Shown: one piece after another, positions 34,372 through 46,345 of the stretch
Numbering within the stretch: the first letter of the stretch is position 1
How the letters are laid out: each line of letters begins with the position of its first letter
Program-made: the position numbers and the translations under genes
Notes under the pieces: model-generated
The model's database searches: none
Told to the model about the DNA's origin: nothing
The model's input: the letters and a program-made list of their open reading frames with translations, nothing else
Assembly (NCBI GenBank): GCA_050084985.1
Contig: JBITNC010000001.1
Span: 208,134,001-208,198,000 of the forward strand
Length of the DNA stretch: 64,000 bases
Reading direction: 5' to 3'
Source: Nageia nagi
Taxonomy: Eukaryota; Pinophyta

Positions 34372-35145
34372 AAATACACTTAGTAAAATTCATCCATCAA
34401 CATAAAATTTAATGACATTTAGATATATCATCAAGCTTCCATAATTTAATTATAAATAATTACAAAGGACCATAATACATCATAACTTAATAGCATTTAT
34501 AGTATCAAGGTGTAGGAATTAGCCAAAATATATCCTATTCCTACTTTAATAAAAAATAATATTTAAATCTAAAGTGGAATCTAAAGGACTAAAATTAATA
34601 TTAGTGGGCTCATGTCCTTTTTTGGAGGTGCTACTCCTAATTCAAGGTAGGTTACTATTAAGTATTATTAAGGTACTATTAAGACATTTATTATTTAACA
34701 CCTCATATAACAAGATGAAAGACATGTGCTTCCTAAAAATAATTTCTTAATAATTTGCAAATGAATCCAAAATATCTTTTAATATTAAAGTTTATTTTAA
34801 TAATTTTTTTACAATTAACCTCATGTGGTAATAGTATAGGCACTCATTTTTAACTTTTGCCCCATTTAAATTTATTTTTCTAACCTTATGTAAATTTTAA
34901 AATTTAAATAAGGTATATTATTTTTCCTTCTATTTTCAAATTCAAAATTCAAAACACAATAAGGGAAACACATCTTAACCTACATTAATCACCTCATCCT
35001 GCACGATAAGATTATTATTCTACACATATTTACAAATACATTTTCATCAAGAAATTGTTAATCATAGAAATTATTCTTCATGCAACTACACGATCTTCAA
35101 TGATCATAGGGTGTGTCAATGATCAAATGCCAATCATTTCCTCCT

Positions 35146-35261
35146 TATATTAATGTGTGTCAATGATATATTAATTATTTTATGATTAATATATTAAATT
35201 GAATATGCTATAAATGACCTTAATTATTATTATTTTAGTTATAATAATTGGTGAATCTGAC
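35146..35261 (+). repeat. element A 5' LTR, last part, and primer-binding site
   Basis: After D, sequence matching the end of C's LTR resumes (TTATTTTATGATTAAT, then ACCTTAATTATTAT). It ends at about 35246 and is followed by the PBS candidate TGGTGAATCTGAC (35249-35261), which aligns with those of B, C and E. Confidence 0.7.
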
Positions 35262-35364
35262 TTATTTTGGACACATCACTTTATCCTTCACTAGTTGCAT
35301 CAAAAACTAGGACTAATCTTGCATTTCAAGTGTTTCAAGAATCAAACCAACAAAGTTTCTTACC

Positions 35365-36130
35365 ATGGTCAATATATTTGATGGTGCAACCAAAGATAAT
35401 TTGAAAAACATGCTTTATAGAAATGAGGATAGAAGTGCAGGCTCCACTATTGGGGGAAATAGTCAATCCATTGGTGCTACTCCTCCCATTCCTAGAGATT
35501 CAAATCAATTATGTGAGGGAAGTCCTATGGCTCATATCAAGGTTTTGGAGATGAAGTTTGAATTGAAATTTAGCATGGATGATAATTTCATGGCCAAATA
35601 CTCTCCTACTACATTCAAAGGTGATTTACTCAATTGGTACTTCTCTTTACCTACGACATCTATTAATTGCTATGCACAACTTATTTTAGAATTCTACATG
35701 CATTATAAATATCATGCTTCTAGATAAATGATAGTTTTATATCTAGTTAGTGCTATCCAAGGTACAAATTAAAGGTTTGATAAGTTTGTACAAAGGTTTT
35801 CAAAATATATTGAGCATGATACCAAAACCATTATTTGAGTCACATATCACATCTTCCATTTTATATAAATTATGCATACGATTACTCAAATGGAGAAGTG
35901 TTTAAATGATATGGGTGACTTAAAGTATGGAAATCCTCCTAAAGAGACAAAGGGAGTAAGATATTAGAAAAAGGAAGATAAAGAGGTTTATGTTATCAAA
36001 GAACCCCAATCCAAAGAACAACAAAAGAGTCAACAAAAATAAAATTTTAGGAAGAACACAAGGTTACCTTTAAATCCTACCATTATATTCAAGGATTTAT
36101 TACAAAAGGGATTTAACAAACTTGATCCAA
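35365..36130 (+). pseudogene. element A gag
   Basis: ATG at 35365 opens a 120-residue frame, MVNIFDGATKDNLKNMLYRN. The gag core reads MKFELKFSMDDNFMAKYSP and FKGDLLNWYFSLPTTSINCY, and it ends at a stop near 35727. A carboxy remnant continues to about 36130 with Lys-rich text in other frames. It is closely related to gag of C (50208), which shares NNLMAKYFPTTFKEDALNWY. Confidence 0.8.
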
Positions 36131-36539
36131 AATAAGAACTAGGTCCCCATGATGACTAGTTGGTACAATGAAGTAGAATTTTACAAATATCACAAGGTTA
36201 AAGGTTATAAGATAAATGTTTTCATGATTCTAAGAAAGCAATTGCAAAAATTGTTAGATGATAAAAATATCTAGTATAAGGACCATACAATAGATTCAAA
36301 ATATGTCAAACCACTTATAGTGAATATCATATTCAACTAGTAACTATGTGATGCTACTAGGATAGAAAGGCCTAGAGGGAATGTTAATTCATCCATAGCA
36401 CAAAGAACAAAGATTCTTAGTAATTTTGACATGCAATAAATCCTTGAGATACTAAAGGTAACTCATGCCAAGATAAGTATTTCCAAACTTTTACAATTAT
36501 CATTTTATCATAGAGATGTTTTATTTGATGCACATAAAA
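36131..36539 (+). other. decayed gag-protease spacer of A
   Basis: No continuous frame is present. Short phrases related to C (51120-51420) are seen, such as the RPRG(N/S)VN region at about 36375. Confidence 0.5.
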
Positions 36540-37160
36540 AGATTGAAGTTGATGCAAATATTCTTATTGATAAATTTGTGGAATTAGTAGCTAATCTTGA
36601 TACAAAACTAGTTTGTAATATGCTTTACTTTTAAGCTAGTGAATTTTCTAGTGAAGATGTTATTGAAAATAATTTAGGACTATATATTTGTTTCAATGTT
36701 GATAATATTCCTATTAAAAAAATACTAATTGATATTGGTTCCAATGTAAATGTTTGTTCAATTAAATTGTTGCAAAAGTACTTTCCTTTGATTTATGCAA
36801 AAATTAAGAGAACTACAATTAGCATAAAATGATTTTATTATACTAAAAAATAATGCACTAGTTATGTTACTATGCCTATTTATGTAGAAGGTAAAACTAT
36901 TCATCAAAAATTTTATATTTTTCAAGTGAAATTATCATATAACTTGTTTCTTGGTAGACCATGGATCCATAAGTTTAGCATTATTACTTTAACATTGCAT
37001 CGATCATTTAAATTTATACACAAAGGAAAATAAGTTATTATTCATGTAGAATATAAACCTAGAAATGTATGCGAAGTAGATGAAAAGTTTTGGATCCCAC
37101 ATGATTTGGTTGAAAGTGAGGAAGACACATCATCTCATATTAATAATATTATTCCATAAG
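36540..37160 (+). pseudogene. element A protease
   Basis: A frame around the active site reads PIKKILIDIGSNVNV, with DIG in place of DTG. Two stops follow, then VTMPIYVEGKTIHQKFYIF and FLGRPWIHKFSIITLTLHRS. The LGRPWIH phrase closes the retropepsin fold in this family. Confidence 0.8.
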
Positions 37161-38239
37161 ATGTAAATCTAGGTACATACAAATTTCTAGAGATTGATAT
37201 CTAGAAGAACTTTAAAGAGCTTGGATGACCCCTTATCTACTCCTAACATACAACATCATCATCTAGTTAAGGATGAAACTAAGTGTTTCCACTCTATTCC
37301 TAAGGACATAGAATATCCTATTTAGATGTGAGTATGATGTATTAGGAGTAAGAGAAAAAAAAGCTCATTAAAACATGAATATTTTTCTTCTATCTTGTAA
37401 ATTTCCTCAAGATAGGTAAGCATGTATTTCAATATTATTGATTATGATTTCACTAAAGGTAAGAATAAACAAGGTATCATAAAGCCTATTTCGAATGAAG
37501 GACAATACAAGAGAATAACCAACATTAGATTTGATGAGTCTATATCTAGCACACCTTCATTAATTCCAACCATTTAGCATGTTAATAGAAATCATTAGGA
37601 TAGAATTATATATATTTTTTATGAGTGTCTACACTATGGTATGATGCATGGTCTAATGGAAGAATTATAGGCTTACTATGTAGATCTGTTCTTACCACCT
37701 ACTACTCTAGTTCAAGTGGACATTTTATAGAATGATGATGTTATCCTTGATTTCTCCTAATATAATAAAATGGGTCTCATATCTTGGTTCATGTGACATT
37801 AATCCTATTTTGATGAGGAGTTTTGCAGGGATGATGTAGACATTGGAGGTTAGTTTCCTACTCTTTTACTTTCCTTTCATTCATTTTTTATCAAGTCAGT
37901 CCTCGGTCTAGGGAGTTAATCTCTAAAGAGTAAATCTTGAATTTTCTTAATGGAGTGATGTCATTGGGATTCCAACATTGCTGCTCCATTTTCTATGTAT
38001 ATTATGGCTAAGTTTGGATGCAGGATTGGGGGCATTACCTATGCCTCCTAACTTAGTGATAAAATATCTTATATTAATTAAGAAATACTAGAAGTAAATA
38101 TCCATAGCCCAAGAGGACCCAAAGTTGATCAAAATAGGAGCCTAATTAACCTTGGAAGAAAGGGAAAGGTACTACCTATTATTAAAAATACTAATATATT
38201 TTCTTATTCTTATTCTAAAATGCCTAGTCTTTATTTTGA
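37161..38239 (+). other. element A protease-RT spacer
   Basis: There is no open frame of note. It is the counterpart of the longer conserved spacer of B (42650-42862) and C (52739-52930), here reduced to the words VDIL and NDDVILDFS near 37715-37755. Confidence 0.5.
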
Positions 38240-39080
38240 TTTTTTCACTCATAGCTTAGTTTTCAATGAAAATGTTAAACCAATCCAATAGAAACTTAGA
38301 AAAATGTATCCTAGGGAAAAAGGAAATTAAAAAATATCTTACTACTATTTTTATTATTTCTATTGATTATTATTTATGTATTTATAACATTATTCCTATA
38401 TTTAAGCCTAATAGCAAGATAAGATGTTGTATATATTTTAGGGATATGAACAAGGCATATCCTAAAGATACCTTTAATTTACCTAACATTGATATGGTTA
38501 TAGATTCAACAACATGTCATAAAATTTTATATTTCATGGATGGTTTCTCTAGACACAAACATATAAGGATCAATAAGGAGGATCAACATAAGATAGCTTT
38601 TGTTACTCCTTAGGGAACATTTTGTTAGGTGGTCATGCCTTTTGGATTGAAGAATATAGGTGCAACTTACCAAATAGAAATGGTGAGCATATTACATGAT
38701 ATAATACATGATAGTATTGAGATGTATGTTGATGATATTATTGTGAAATCCATAGCCAAATATGATCATATTTTAGATTTGAGAAATATTTTTCAAAGAA
38801 TAAGAGAGTACAAGTTAAAGTTGAAGACTCATAAATGTGCATTTGGAGTTTCATCAAGTAAATTGCTTTGTTTTATTATATCAAGATGAGGTATTTAGAT
38901 GGATCCTAAGAAAGTTTTATCCATTATCAAATTACCACCTCCTAAGAATTTAAAGTATTTGATAAGCCTTCAAGGTAAGGTTCAAGCTATAAGAAGATTC
39001 ATTGCTCAACTAGCTAATATGACCTCTCTATTTTCTCATTTTCTAAATAAGGGTGAGAAATCCATTAGGGATTAAAAGTT
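38240..39080 (+). pseudogene. element A reverse transcriptase
   Basis: Visible blocks: YFRDMNKAYPKDTFNLPNID, FMDGFSRHKHIRINKEDQHK, VMPFGLKNIGATYQ, the catalytic YVDDIIVKS (about 38726-38752), LKTHKCAFGVSSSKLL and IRRFIAQLANMTSLFS. Stops at about 38613 and 38889 split the frame. Confidence 0.92.
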
Positions 39081-39643
39081 TTAAATGATTTGGACAACAT
39101 AAAAAGGTATCTCACTAATTATCTAGTTTTGGTCCCTTATATTTTAGCAACATTAAGTGCATTAAGGGTAGTTCTATCTCAAAAGGATGATAGAAACAAA
39201 GAAAGAGTAATTTACTATATTAACAAAACTCTACTTAACTATGAAGTAAGGTACACTTTAATAAAAATAAGATGTATTTTGTAATTATATTCTTAATTGA
39301 AATATTAATATACTATATTCTTAGAAATACAACATATATCATTGCTCAAGCTGATCCTCTCAAATATCTCATGTCCAAATCCTATCTATCCAAAGGAGCT
39401 ACAAAATGGGCAATGTTGCTTCAAGAGTTTAGTTTGGTGTTTGTCAATAAAAAATCAATTAAGGGATAAGCTATAGAATAATTCATTTTATATTATTTAA
39501 GAAATGAAATATCAATGATCCAAGAAAAATTTCTAGATGAAGTAGATGGAAAAAATCTACATGATTCTAGTGATTTTTGTCCATTACAAAGCCTAAATAT
39601 TCTCAAGCATTTGTTGGTTTTATGGAAAATAATGAATGGATAC
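39081..39643 (+). pseudogene. element A RNase H, interrupted by B
   Basis: NIKRYLTNYLVLVP, KERVIYYINKTLL, ADPLKYLMSKSYLSKGATKW and LLQEFSLVFVNKKSIKG form the RT-linked RNase H and tether. The linker then breaks at 39643 where B's LTR starts; A resumes at 48156. Confidence 0.88.
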
Positions 39644-40192
39644 TATAAATGCCTAAAAATGAATTATTATTTATAAATTAATTCATTTTAAAGCCTCAAT
39701 GATCTATTATGTATAAAGGGGTCAAAAATATCAAAGGCATATAAACATGTGTCATATATAAAGGCATCAAATGATGACCTTAAACTTTATAAGAAAATGA
39801 ATATGAGGAGGAATCTAGAGAGATTATAGCACATGTTACATCACTTTATTATGCATAAATATTACTCATAAGTTATATCTCATATTTACTATCCAATAAT
39901 TCTTTTATTCTCTTGTCGCTACATTCTTGATTGCATTTGTTATATTGCTTATTTTAGGCCATTAGTGATGTACCTCTTTTAGGCTACTAATGATGTGCAA
40001 TTGAATAAATTTATGCTCATCTTTTGTGTATGTTTCTCTTAATGGAATGAACATGCAATATAATTAAGAACAAATATATTTCTATTATTTTTATTACCAT
40101 AATTTAAATATAAGTGATAGTAAAAAGAAAGTAGACCAATAGTGCATTAATTCACCCCCATTAACAATTATATGCATTATTTTGGGTCTACA
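39644..40192 (+). repeat. element B 5' LTR
   Basis: The LTR is 549 bp and begins TATAAATGCC (TG changed to TA) and ends TCTACA. A TATA-like TATAAAG lies at 39712-39718. It aligns along its full length with 47609-48155. Confidence 0.93.
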
Positions 40193-40195
40193 TTT

Positions 40196-40208
40196 TGGTG
40201 GACCCAAC
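40196..40208 (+). other. element B primer-binding site
   Basis: TGGTGGACCCAAC lies three bases inside the LTR. It aligns with the PBS candidates of A, C and E. The tRNA was not assigned. Confidence 0.7.
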
Positions 40209-40479
40209 TATTCAATTCATATTTTCCTAATGGTAAGATTTCATGAAGATTTTGTATCAAGTCAATGTTACTAGTGGCATACATTCCTATTCCTAAGCCA
40301 TTAGCGATGCAAAAATGGACCACATTATGCCCCACACAAATATGGCCAAAATGCAGAAATAACTAATAATAATCACTAGTTCATGGAGTTTGGAATCTAG
40401 TCTTTCTATTCAATTTGGGCCTATAAATGTCACACAATAGAAAATTTCAAATTAATATGATGGTATCTTCATTTCACCC

Positions 40480-41088
40480 TTGACTATGGAGATCCATAAT
40501 TTTCCCCTACCACCTAATCACAAGTGCCCTAAGTTTAAGATGTTTAGCGATGAACAGGATCCCAAACAACATCTTATTAGCTTTCAAAAGGAATGCTTAC
40601 TAAAGTTAGGATTAGAGGTGAGATTTATGGCCAAATTATTCCTAAGGATTTTTAAAGGTGATGCTAGTCAATGGTTCTATGGCCTACTTGGTGGGTTGAT
40701 TGATTCTTTCAAAGCATTGGTCAAAGTTTTCATAGGACAATATAAGCATAACATCAAAGAATAAAGAAATCTTTTAGAATTATGTACAATTCAACAAGAA
40801 AGTAATGAAACCTTGGAGAAATACATACCATGGTTCAAAACATTATGGAAATTAGTCTAAATCAAATTGTATGAAAATGAAATTTGTGCTATTTTTTATG
40901 AATCTATCATACCTATTCTTAATTTACATGCTCTTAGTGGTAGAGATACTAGTTTTAGAGTATTAGTTCAAAAATTATTTCAAAAAGATAAGGCATTATT
41001 GGAATTAGGTGAGATACAGTATGCACTTAATCCCTTTATCAATAGAAGAACATTTTCCAAGAAAGAAGAGAAAATGGTGCATGGTTGA
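40480..41088 (+). pseudogene. element B gag
   Basis: ATG at 40486 begins MEIHNFPLPPNHKCP. The core reads DPKQHLISFQKECL, RFMAKLFLRIFKGDASQWFY and FKALVKVFIGQYKHN. A stop lies near 40762, and the frame continues to 41088 with ETLEKYI, LSGRDTSFRVLVQKL and FINRRTFSKKEEK. The same core occurs in element G at 63636-63950, which marks B and G as one family. Confidence 0.85.
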
Positions 41089-41639
41089 TAGACCTACTTC
41101 TCGCCCAAAATTTCAAAGATCCATGACCACAAGGGAGAACATATACATATTTCCTATTCAACCATAAGAGACCTCATGAAAAGAGGATTTTTGTAGCCTA
41201 TCAAAAAGTCTTCTTAATATGATAATGCTCCCATGGGATGCTTTGATGCCTTTTTCACTTACCATCAATGAGAAAGGAAGCTATAAATTTTTGCAAGATG
41301 TTAAACATATCAATATTAAATTTTGTTTAGCAACAAAGGTATAAAGTTGATGAAAGCCTCATCAACCAAGGACCTACAATAAATATCATCATAATGGAAA
41401 AAGAGGTTTGTGCTAACTTAAGAAGAGGACACCCATGCCATGCTCCAAATCTAATCACAATTGAGCAAGTATCCCACCTAATCCTAAAGTTTATAGCATG
41501 ATTGATCAATTTAATAAAACACCTACAAAAATTAGTTTATATGATCTTATTTATACTTCTCAAGTTCATAGGGATATATTATATGCTTTGTTTAAAAATG
41601 AAATTGTCCCTTCTAATATTTTAGCTTCTATTTTTTTCT
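41089..41639 (+). other. decayed gag carboxy end of B
   Basis: No open frame is present. It is the position of the nucleocapsid part in related gags, but no clear zinc-binding motif is seen. Confidence 0.45.
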
Positions 41640-42170
41640 GAAAAAATTAGAACCATTAAGGAATGTGATGCTATTTCTTTTTACAAATATGAAAAGCTCA
41701 ATAAAGAATTATTAGATGAATGTTCAACTTTATATATCACACATATGGTTGATGGATGGGAATTCAAAAAAATAATGGTAGATAAAGGATTAGTTGTAAA
41801 TGTATGCTTTAATAATTTTTTGATTCAATTGCAAGAGAAGAGTGTAGATATTCCTCCATTATAAGAAGCTACTTTTAGAATTAGGGCTTATGATAGCTCA
41901 TCAAAGAAACCATTGGAAATAGGTACAATTATGAATGCTATAGGTTTTAGGACTATACCAACAAAATTTTAAGTTCTAGAGTCCAAATTCTCATATAACA
42001 TGCTTTTGGGGAGGCCTTGGATTCATGATATGGATGAAATCTCTTCCACACTACATGGTAGATTGAAGTTCAAATTCCAAGGTGAAGTACATACAGTCAT
42101 GGGAGATCCTAATTCATATGCACTATATAATGTTGTTGATCTTAAATATTTTTCTATGTTACCACCATGA
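41640..42170 (+). pseudogene. element B protease
   Basis: MVDGWEFKKIMVDKGLVVNV carries DKG where the catalytic DSG/DTG is expected. Then come FRIRAYDSSSKKPLEIGTI and MLLGRPWIHDMDEISS. Two stops lie inside. G shows the parallel DGWEIKRAMVDPSLVVNV, with DPS. Confidence 0.8.
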
Positions 42171-42649
42171 TGTTAGATAGAGCCCTTGGAATGTCCTACA
42201 TAAAGGATAAAGACAAAAAATAGGTTTAGATCATGGAGATAGGTATGGGAACCTACAAAATTGATGACATAGACCTATTTGCATCTATTAAAGACTTGGG
42301 ATGGCCTAGGATATTAGCTATTAGGGCCACCAATTATGTGCCATTTTTCTAGTGGCATAAAAATGATGAAGATAGTAACCACTCTTGCTTTGCTCTATTT
42401 GAAACATCAAACCAAACTTCCTTAAAGGACATGCCATTATCTTTTGAATTGGATAAGATCTTTCTATCTTCTTTTTTTATAAGTAGATGGTTCAAAATTG
42501 CAAATATAAAGGGGGGGATTAGGTAAGTTCAAATAAGGAATGCCTAATTTTCTTGATAATTCTAAAGCATAAATGACCAAAATAGGCTTGGGTAGTGATG
42601 GTCAAGTCAAACAAAATGGGGTCCCATTAAGTTTGTTAAAGATTGTAAT

Positions 42650-42862
42650 TTGATAGAATTATCAGATGATATTGATATAGATACATGGATTGATGATTCT
42701 ATACCTCTTAAATTTTACTATTTTAATATTGGTGATGATCTTCTTAAATACTTGGGGGCACATTTAGAATTGTCCAAATCTAATGAGAAATGTAAAGAAA
42801 CTTATATCCTAAATGAATATGCTTATTTTGGTCAAGATATCAATTTTCATAAAGTATTATAG
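42650..42862 (+). pseudogene. element B protease-RT spacer with conserved segment
   Basis: A 70-residue frame, IELSDDIDIDTWIDDSIPLK, then LKYLGAHLELSKSNEK. Counterparts are in C (LGAWSEFSKSNEK, 52770-52815) and, on the minus strand, in G (IELYDDIYEYL, about 57740-57790). It has no catalytic motif I know. Conservation between copies suggests it was once a translated spacer or linker of pol. Confidence 0.6.
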
Positions 42863-43109
42863 GTTCAACCATTAGATGTAGCTAAGGATGAAATACTAAG
42901 CATGGAATAATTGCCATCCTTGCTACAAAAGAAAGAATACCTTACATTTCTATAAGAGGAGTTGATACACATCAATATTGGCACTTTAGATGATGAGAGA
43001 TTGATACAAATATGAGCAATCCTACCTCCTCAACAATAACAAAGGTACAAAAACAAGTTTATTGAGTATTATAATAATTTTTATTGGTTGTATGATGGTA
43101 TTTTATGTA

Positions 43110-43900
43110 TAGGTACTTCATTTGTTATGCATAATCTACCATTGAAGGAGGGTGTTAAGCCAATCAAACAAAAACCTAGAAAGATGCATCCTTCCAAAAT
43201 ATTACTAGTCAAGAAAGGGATATAAAAATACATGAATGTTGGTTTCATAAGGCCTATTGACTATTCTGATTAGATGGCTAATATTTTCTTTATTTACAAA
43301 CCAACTAGTGATATATAGGTATGTACAATTTTTCATGATATTAATAATGCTTTTCCAAAGGATTATTTTCCATTACCTAATATTGATATGATTATCGATA
43401 GTATAGCTAGTTATGATACATTATCATTTATGGATGGATTTTTTGGCTATAACTAAATTTTGATTAACCCTAATAACCAGCATAAAATATCTTTTACTAC
43501 CCCTTGGGGTGATGTTTTTTGGAAGTTTATGCCTTTTGGGCTAAAAATGCAGGAGCTACATACCAAAGAGCAATGTTCACCATGCTTCAGGAGCACATTC
43601 ACAAAATCATGGAGGTATATATTGATGACATTCTAGTTAAATATAAGCAAGGACAAAATCATATACAAGCATTTGAAGAGGTACTCACCATTTTGAAAAG
43701 GTACAAACTAAGACTCAAGCCTCAAAAATATGTATTTAGAGTTACTTCTAAAAAATTATTAGGGTTTATGGTTTGTAATAGAGGAATAGAAGTAGATCCT
43801 AAAAAAGTAAAAGCCATTGTTAGTATGCATCCACATAAAAAATTTGAAACAATTAAGGAGTCTTTAAGGAAAAATAAATTCAATTAGAAGATTCATTTCA
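43110..43900 (+). pseudogene. element B reverse transcriptase
   Basis: Visible blocks are KPIKQKPRKMHPSKILLVKK, a degraded FHDINNAFPKDYFPLPNID, FMDGFFGYN and KISFTTPWG. A frameshift near 43530 leads to AGATYQRAMFTMLQEH, the catalytic YIDDILVKY (43617-43643) and LKPQKYVFRVTSKKLLGFM. The frame remains open to 43887. Confidence 0.92.
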
Positions 43901-44005
43901 CAACTTGGAGACAACTGTATGCCATTCACCTATTTACTTAAAAAGGATGTCAAATTTGTATGGAATGAAAATTATCAAAAAGCATTTGATGATATCAAAT
44001 AATAT

Positions 44006-44985
44006 TTGCTTAATCCTTCCATTCTAGTTCCCATGGAATTTTCAAAGTGTGCTTACTTATACATCTCAGCCACATTATATGCACTAGGAATAATGCTTCA
44101 TCAAAAATATACAAAAATCAAGGAAAGAGCCATCTATTATCTTAGCAAAATATTGATTGATTATGAGACTAGATACAGTCCTATGGAAAAGATTTACTAT
44201 GGTATTATGTTTACTACTAAAAAAATGAGGCATTATTTATTATATTATGCTACATATGTTGTTAGTCCTATTGAACCATTGAATATCTTATGGCTAAGCA
44301 GCATCTATCAAGTAGACTCACAAATTGGCTAATGTTGTTACAAGAATTTGATATCAATGTTGTAAAGCAAAAATCTATAAAAGGCCAACCAATCATAGAT
44401 TTTAGAGCTTATTTCCCTCAATATGGGGAGGTGGTCATCCATGAATATTTTCCAAACATCATTCACAAAGAACCATGCCACTAGTGCCATGAAGACCTAT
44501 TAGAGGGCTACCAGTGATGTGAATTTGATGAGATCTTGATCCCTGATGAGTACATATTTCTAGAGAAAGATGAGCCCACTATCTGGACCCTATATTTTTA
44601 TGGATCAAAATGTTCTCATGGAGTAGGGGTAGGTATTATTTTGGTATCTACTACAAATTAGGTAATCCCTATGGCATATAAACTTGGTTTTGAATGCATA
44701 AACAACATGGCTAAATATGAGGCTTTGATATTGGGATTGAAAGTTGCTATAACTTTGAAAATCAAAGATATAGAGATATATGGGGATTCACAACTTGTTG
44801 CCAATCATGTCCAAGATTTCTTTGATACTAAGGATGAAAAGTTAAAGCCCTATAGACTTGTAGTGATTGATTTATTGGATCATTTTGATAGATATATCAT
44901 TTAGAATATTTTTAGAACTAATAATAGGTATGTAGATGCAATGGCAAATGCAACCTCTCTAGCACCAATTGAGATTTAAGATGAA
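44006..44985 (+). pseudogene. element B RNase H and second RNase H
   Basis: First RNase H, 44006-44480: LYISATLYALGIML, KERAIYYLSKILIDYETRYS, KMRHYLLYYATYVVS and LTNWLMLLQEFDINVV. Second region, 44590-44985: YFYGSKCSHGVGVGIILVS, MAYKLGFECINNMAKYEALI, IYGDSQLVANHVQDF and YVDAMANATSLAP. Two RNase H regions in tandem are the mark of Tat-clade elements. Only a few stops break the second one. Confidence 0.9.
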
Positions 44986-45239
44986 GAGACCATCCTCACA
45001 ATTTGTAAATGAAGCTCTCCTTCTTAAATGGATCATATGCATGAAATTCAAACTTATCTTATTATAGAAGAAAATAATTTATAAAATTGGTACTTTGATA
45101 TCTACAATTATTTGAAAAATCAAATAATTCTTAAAAACTTTAATAGAAATGAAAGAGTGAGATTATAAAGAACTGTAGTAAGATATGCAATCATTAGAGA
45201 AGTCTTATATAGGAGGTCATTTAATAGTACATTATTGAG

Positions 45240-46345
45240 ATGTTTAATATAATATGAGATAGATACTACCTTGGGACAAGCTCATGATGGTTTATGTGGT
45301 GGCCATTTTCATGCAAAGAAACTACACACAAAACTTTTGAGGATTGGTTATTATTGGCCTAATATGGAAGAGGATTGTAAATCCCATGTAAAAACTTGTT
45401 TGCATTGCCAAGAAAATGCAAATTAGATAAGAAACCTACCCAAGAAATACATTCTATTATTTTTCCATGGTCATTTTCTACATGGGGCATAGATTTGAGT
45501 GGCATGATTAATACTCACTCTAGGGAAGTACATAAGTTTGTCATCATAGCTACAAAATTTACCACCAAGTGGGTGGAGGCTATCCCAATGAAATCAATTA
45601 CTCAAGATATAATAATTATATTTCTCACTAAAAATATCATCATAAGATTTATTGTATCACAAATATTGATCATGGAAAATGATCCAAATTTCAAAGGTAA
45701 GGACATGAAAGCATTGTGTACGAAATTCTATATTGCACAAACATTTTCATCAATATATTACACTAAAGTAAATAGTCAAGCTAAAGCAAAATAAAATACA
45801 AACAAGAGCATTCTTGTCAAAGCATTGGATAAATACAATAATGATTGGCATGACCAATTACCATATGCATTATGGGCATATAGAACTAGTGTCTATATAG
45901 CCATTGGGGCAACACCATTTTTGTTAGTATATGGGGATGAGGCCATTGTCCCACTAGAATTGGAAATCCTTGTCCTTAGGATTTCCTTGTAAGGTGATAT
46001 TTCAGATGAAGATGAAAGAAAAACAAGATTGTAGTAGCTAGAATTCTTAGATGAGAAAAGAATCATAGCCATTGAACATCAAAAGGTCTACCTTGTAAAA
46101 CTCAAAAGAGCATTTGGTAAGAATATCAAAGGAAAATAATTCCAAGTGGGAGATCTAGTGGTAAAAGAGAACATAAATAAGACAATAACAAATGATTAAG
46201 TAAATGTCAAGCTTTAACCCAATTGGTTGGGACCATATGCTATAGTTGAAGCAACAAGATTAGGAGCATATAGATTATCATCCAAAGATGGTAAGGAATA
46301 ACCAATGACATTCAATGCCATCCATCTCAAATGTTTCTATGCCTA
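45240..46345 (+). pseudogene. element B integrase
   Basis: Zinc-binding HHCC: AHDGLCGGHFHAKKL, then YYWPNMEEDC and THVKTCLHCQ-like text. Core: STWGIDLSGMINTHS with the first Asp, and DPNFKGKDMKALC. Carboxy part: LPYALWAYRTSVYIAIGATP, VYGDEAIVPLELEI, FQVGDLVVKEN and a GPY motif NWLGPYAIVEA. A frame shift near 45400 and several stops make it inactive. Confidence 0.9.

Larger units (their letters stand above)
21460..35145 (-). mobile_element. element D, Tekay/Del-like chromovirus (Ty3/Gypsy)
   Basis: Very long LTRs (left 21460-26040; right 30765 to about 35145) flank an internal region with, right to left, PBS, gag with zinc knuckle, protease, RT, RNase H, integrase and a carboxy chromodomain-like segment next to the PPT. 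A carboxy chromodomain and multi-kilobase LTRs fit the Tekay/Del clade of chromoviruses. It inserted into A's 5' LTR. The right LTR contains a LINE insertion and has lost its outer about 230 bp. The pol is broken by stops. Confidence 0.88.
30765..35145 (-). repeat. element D 5' LTR (right copy), with LINE insertion and deletions
   Basis: It starts TGTAACCCATTCACCTAT on the plus strand and aligns with the left LTR. It is interrupted by the LINE at 32524-34371. It lacks the counterpart of 23325-25147, and its outer end stops at CTCCTTA (about 35145), missing about 230 bp compared with the left copy. A's LTR resumes soon after. Confidence 0.85.
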
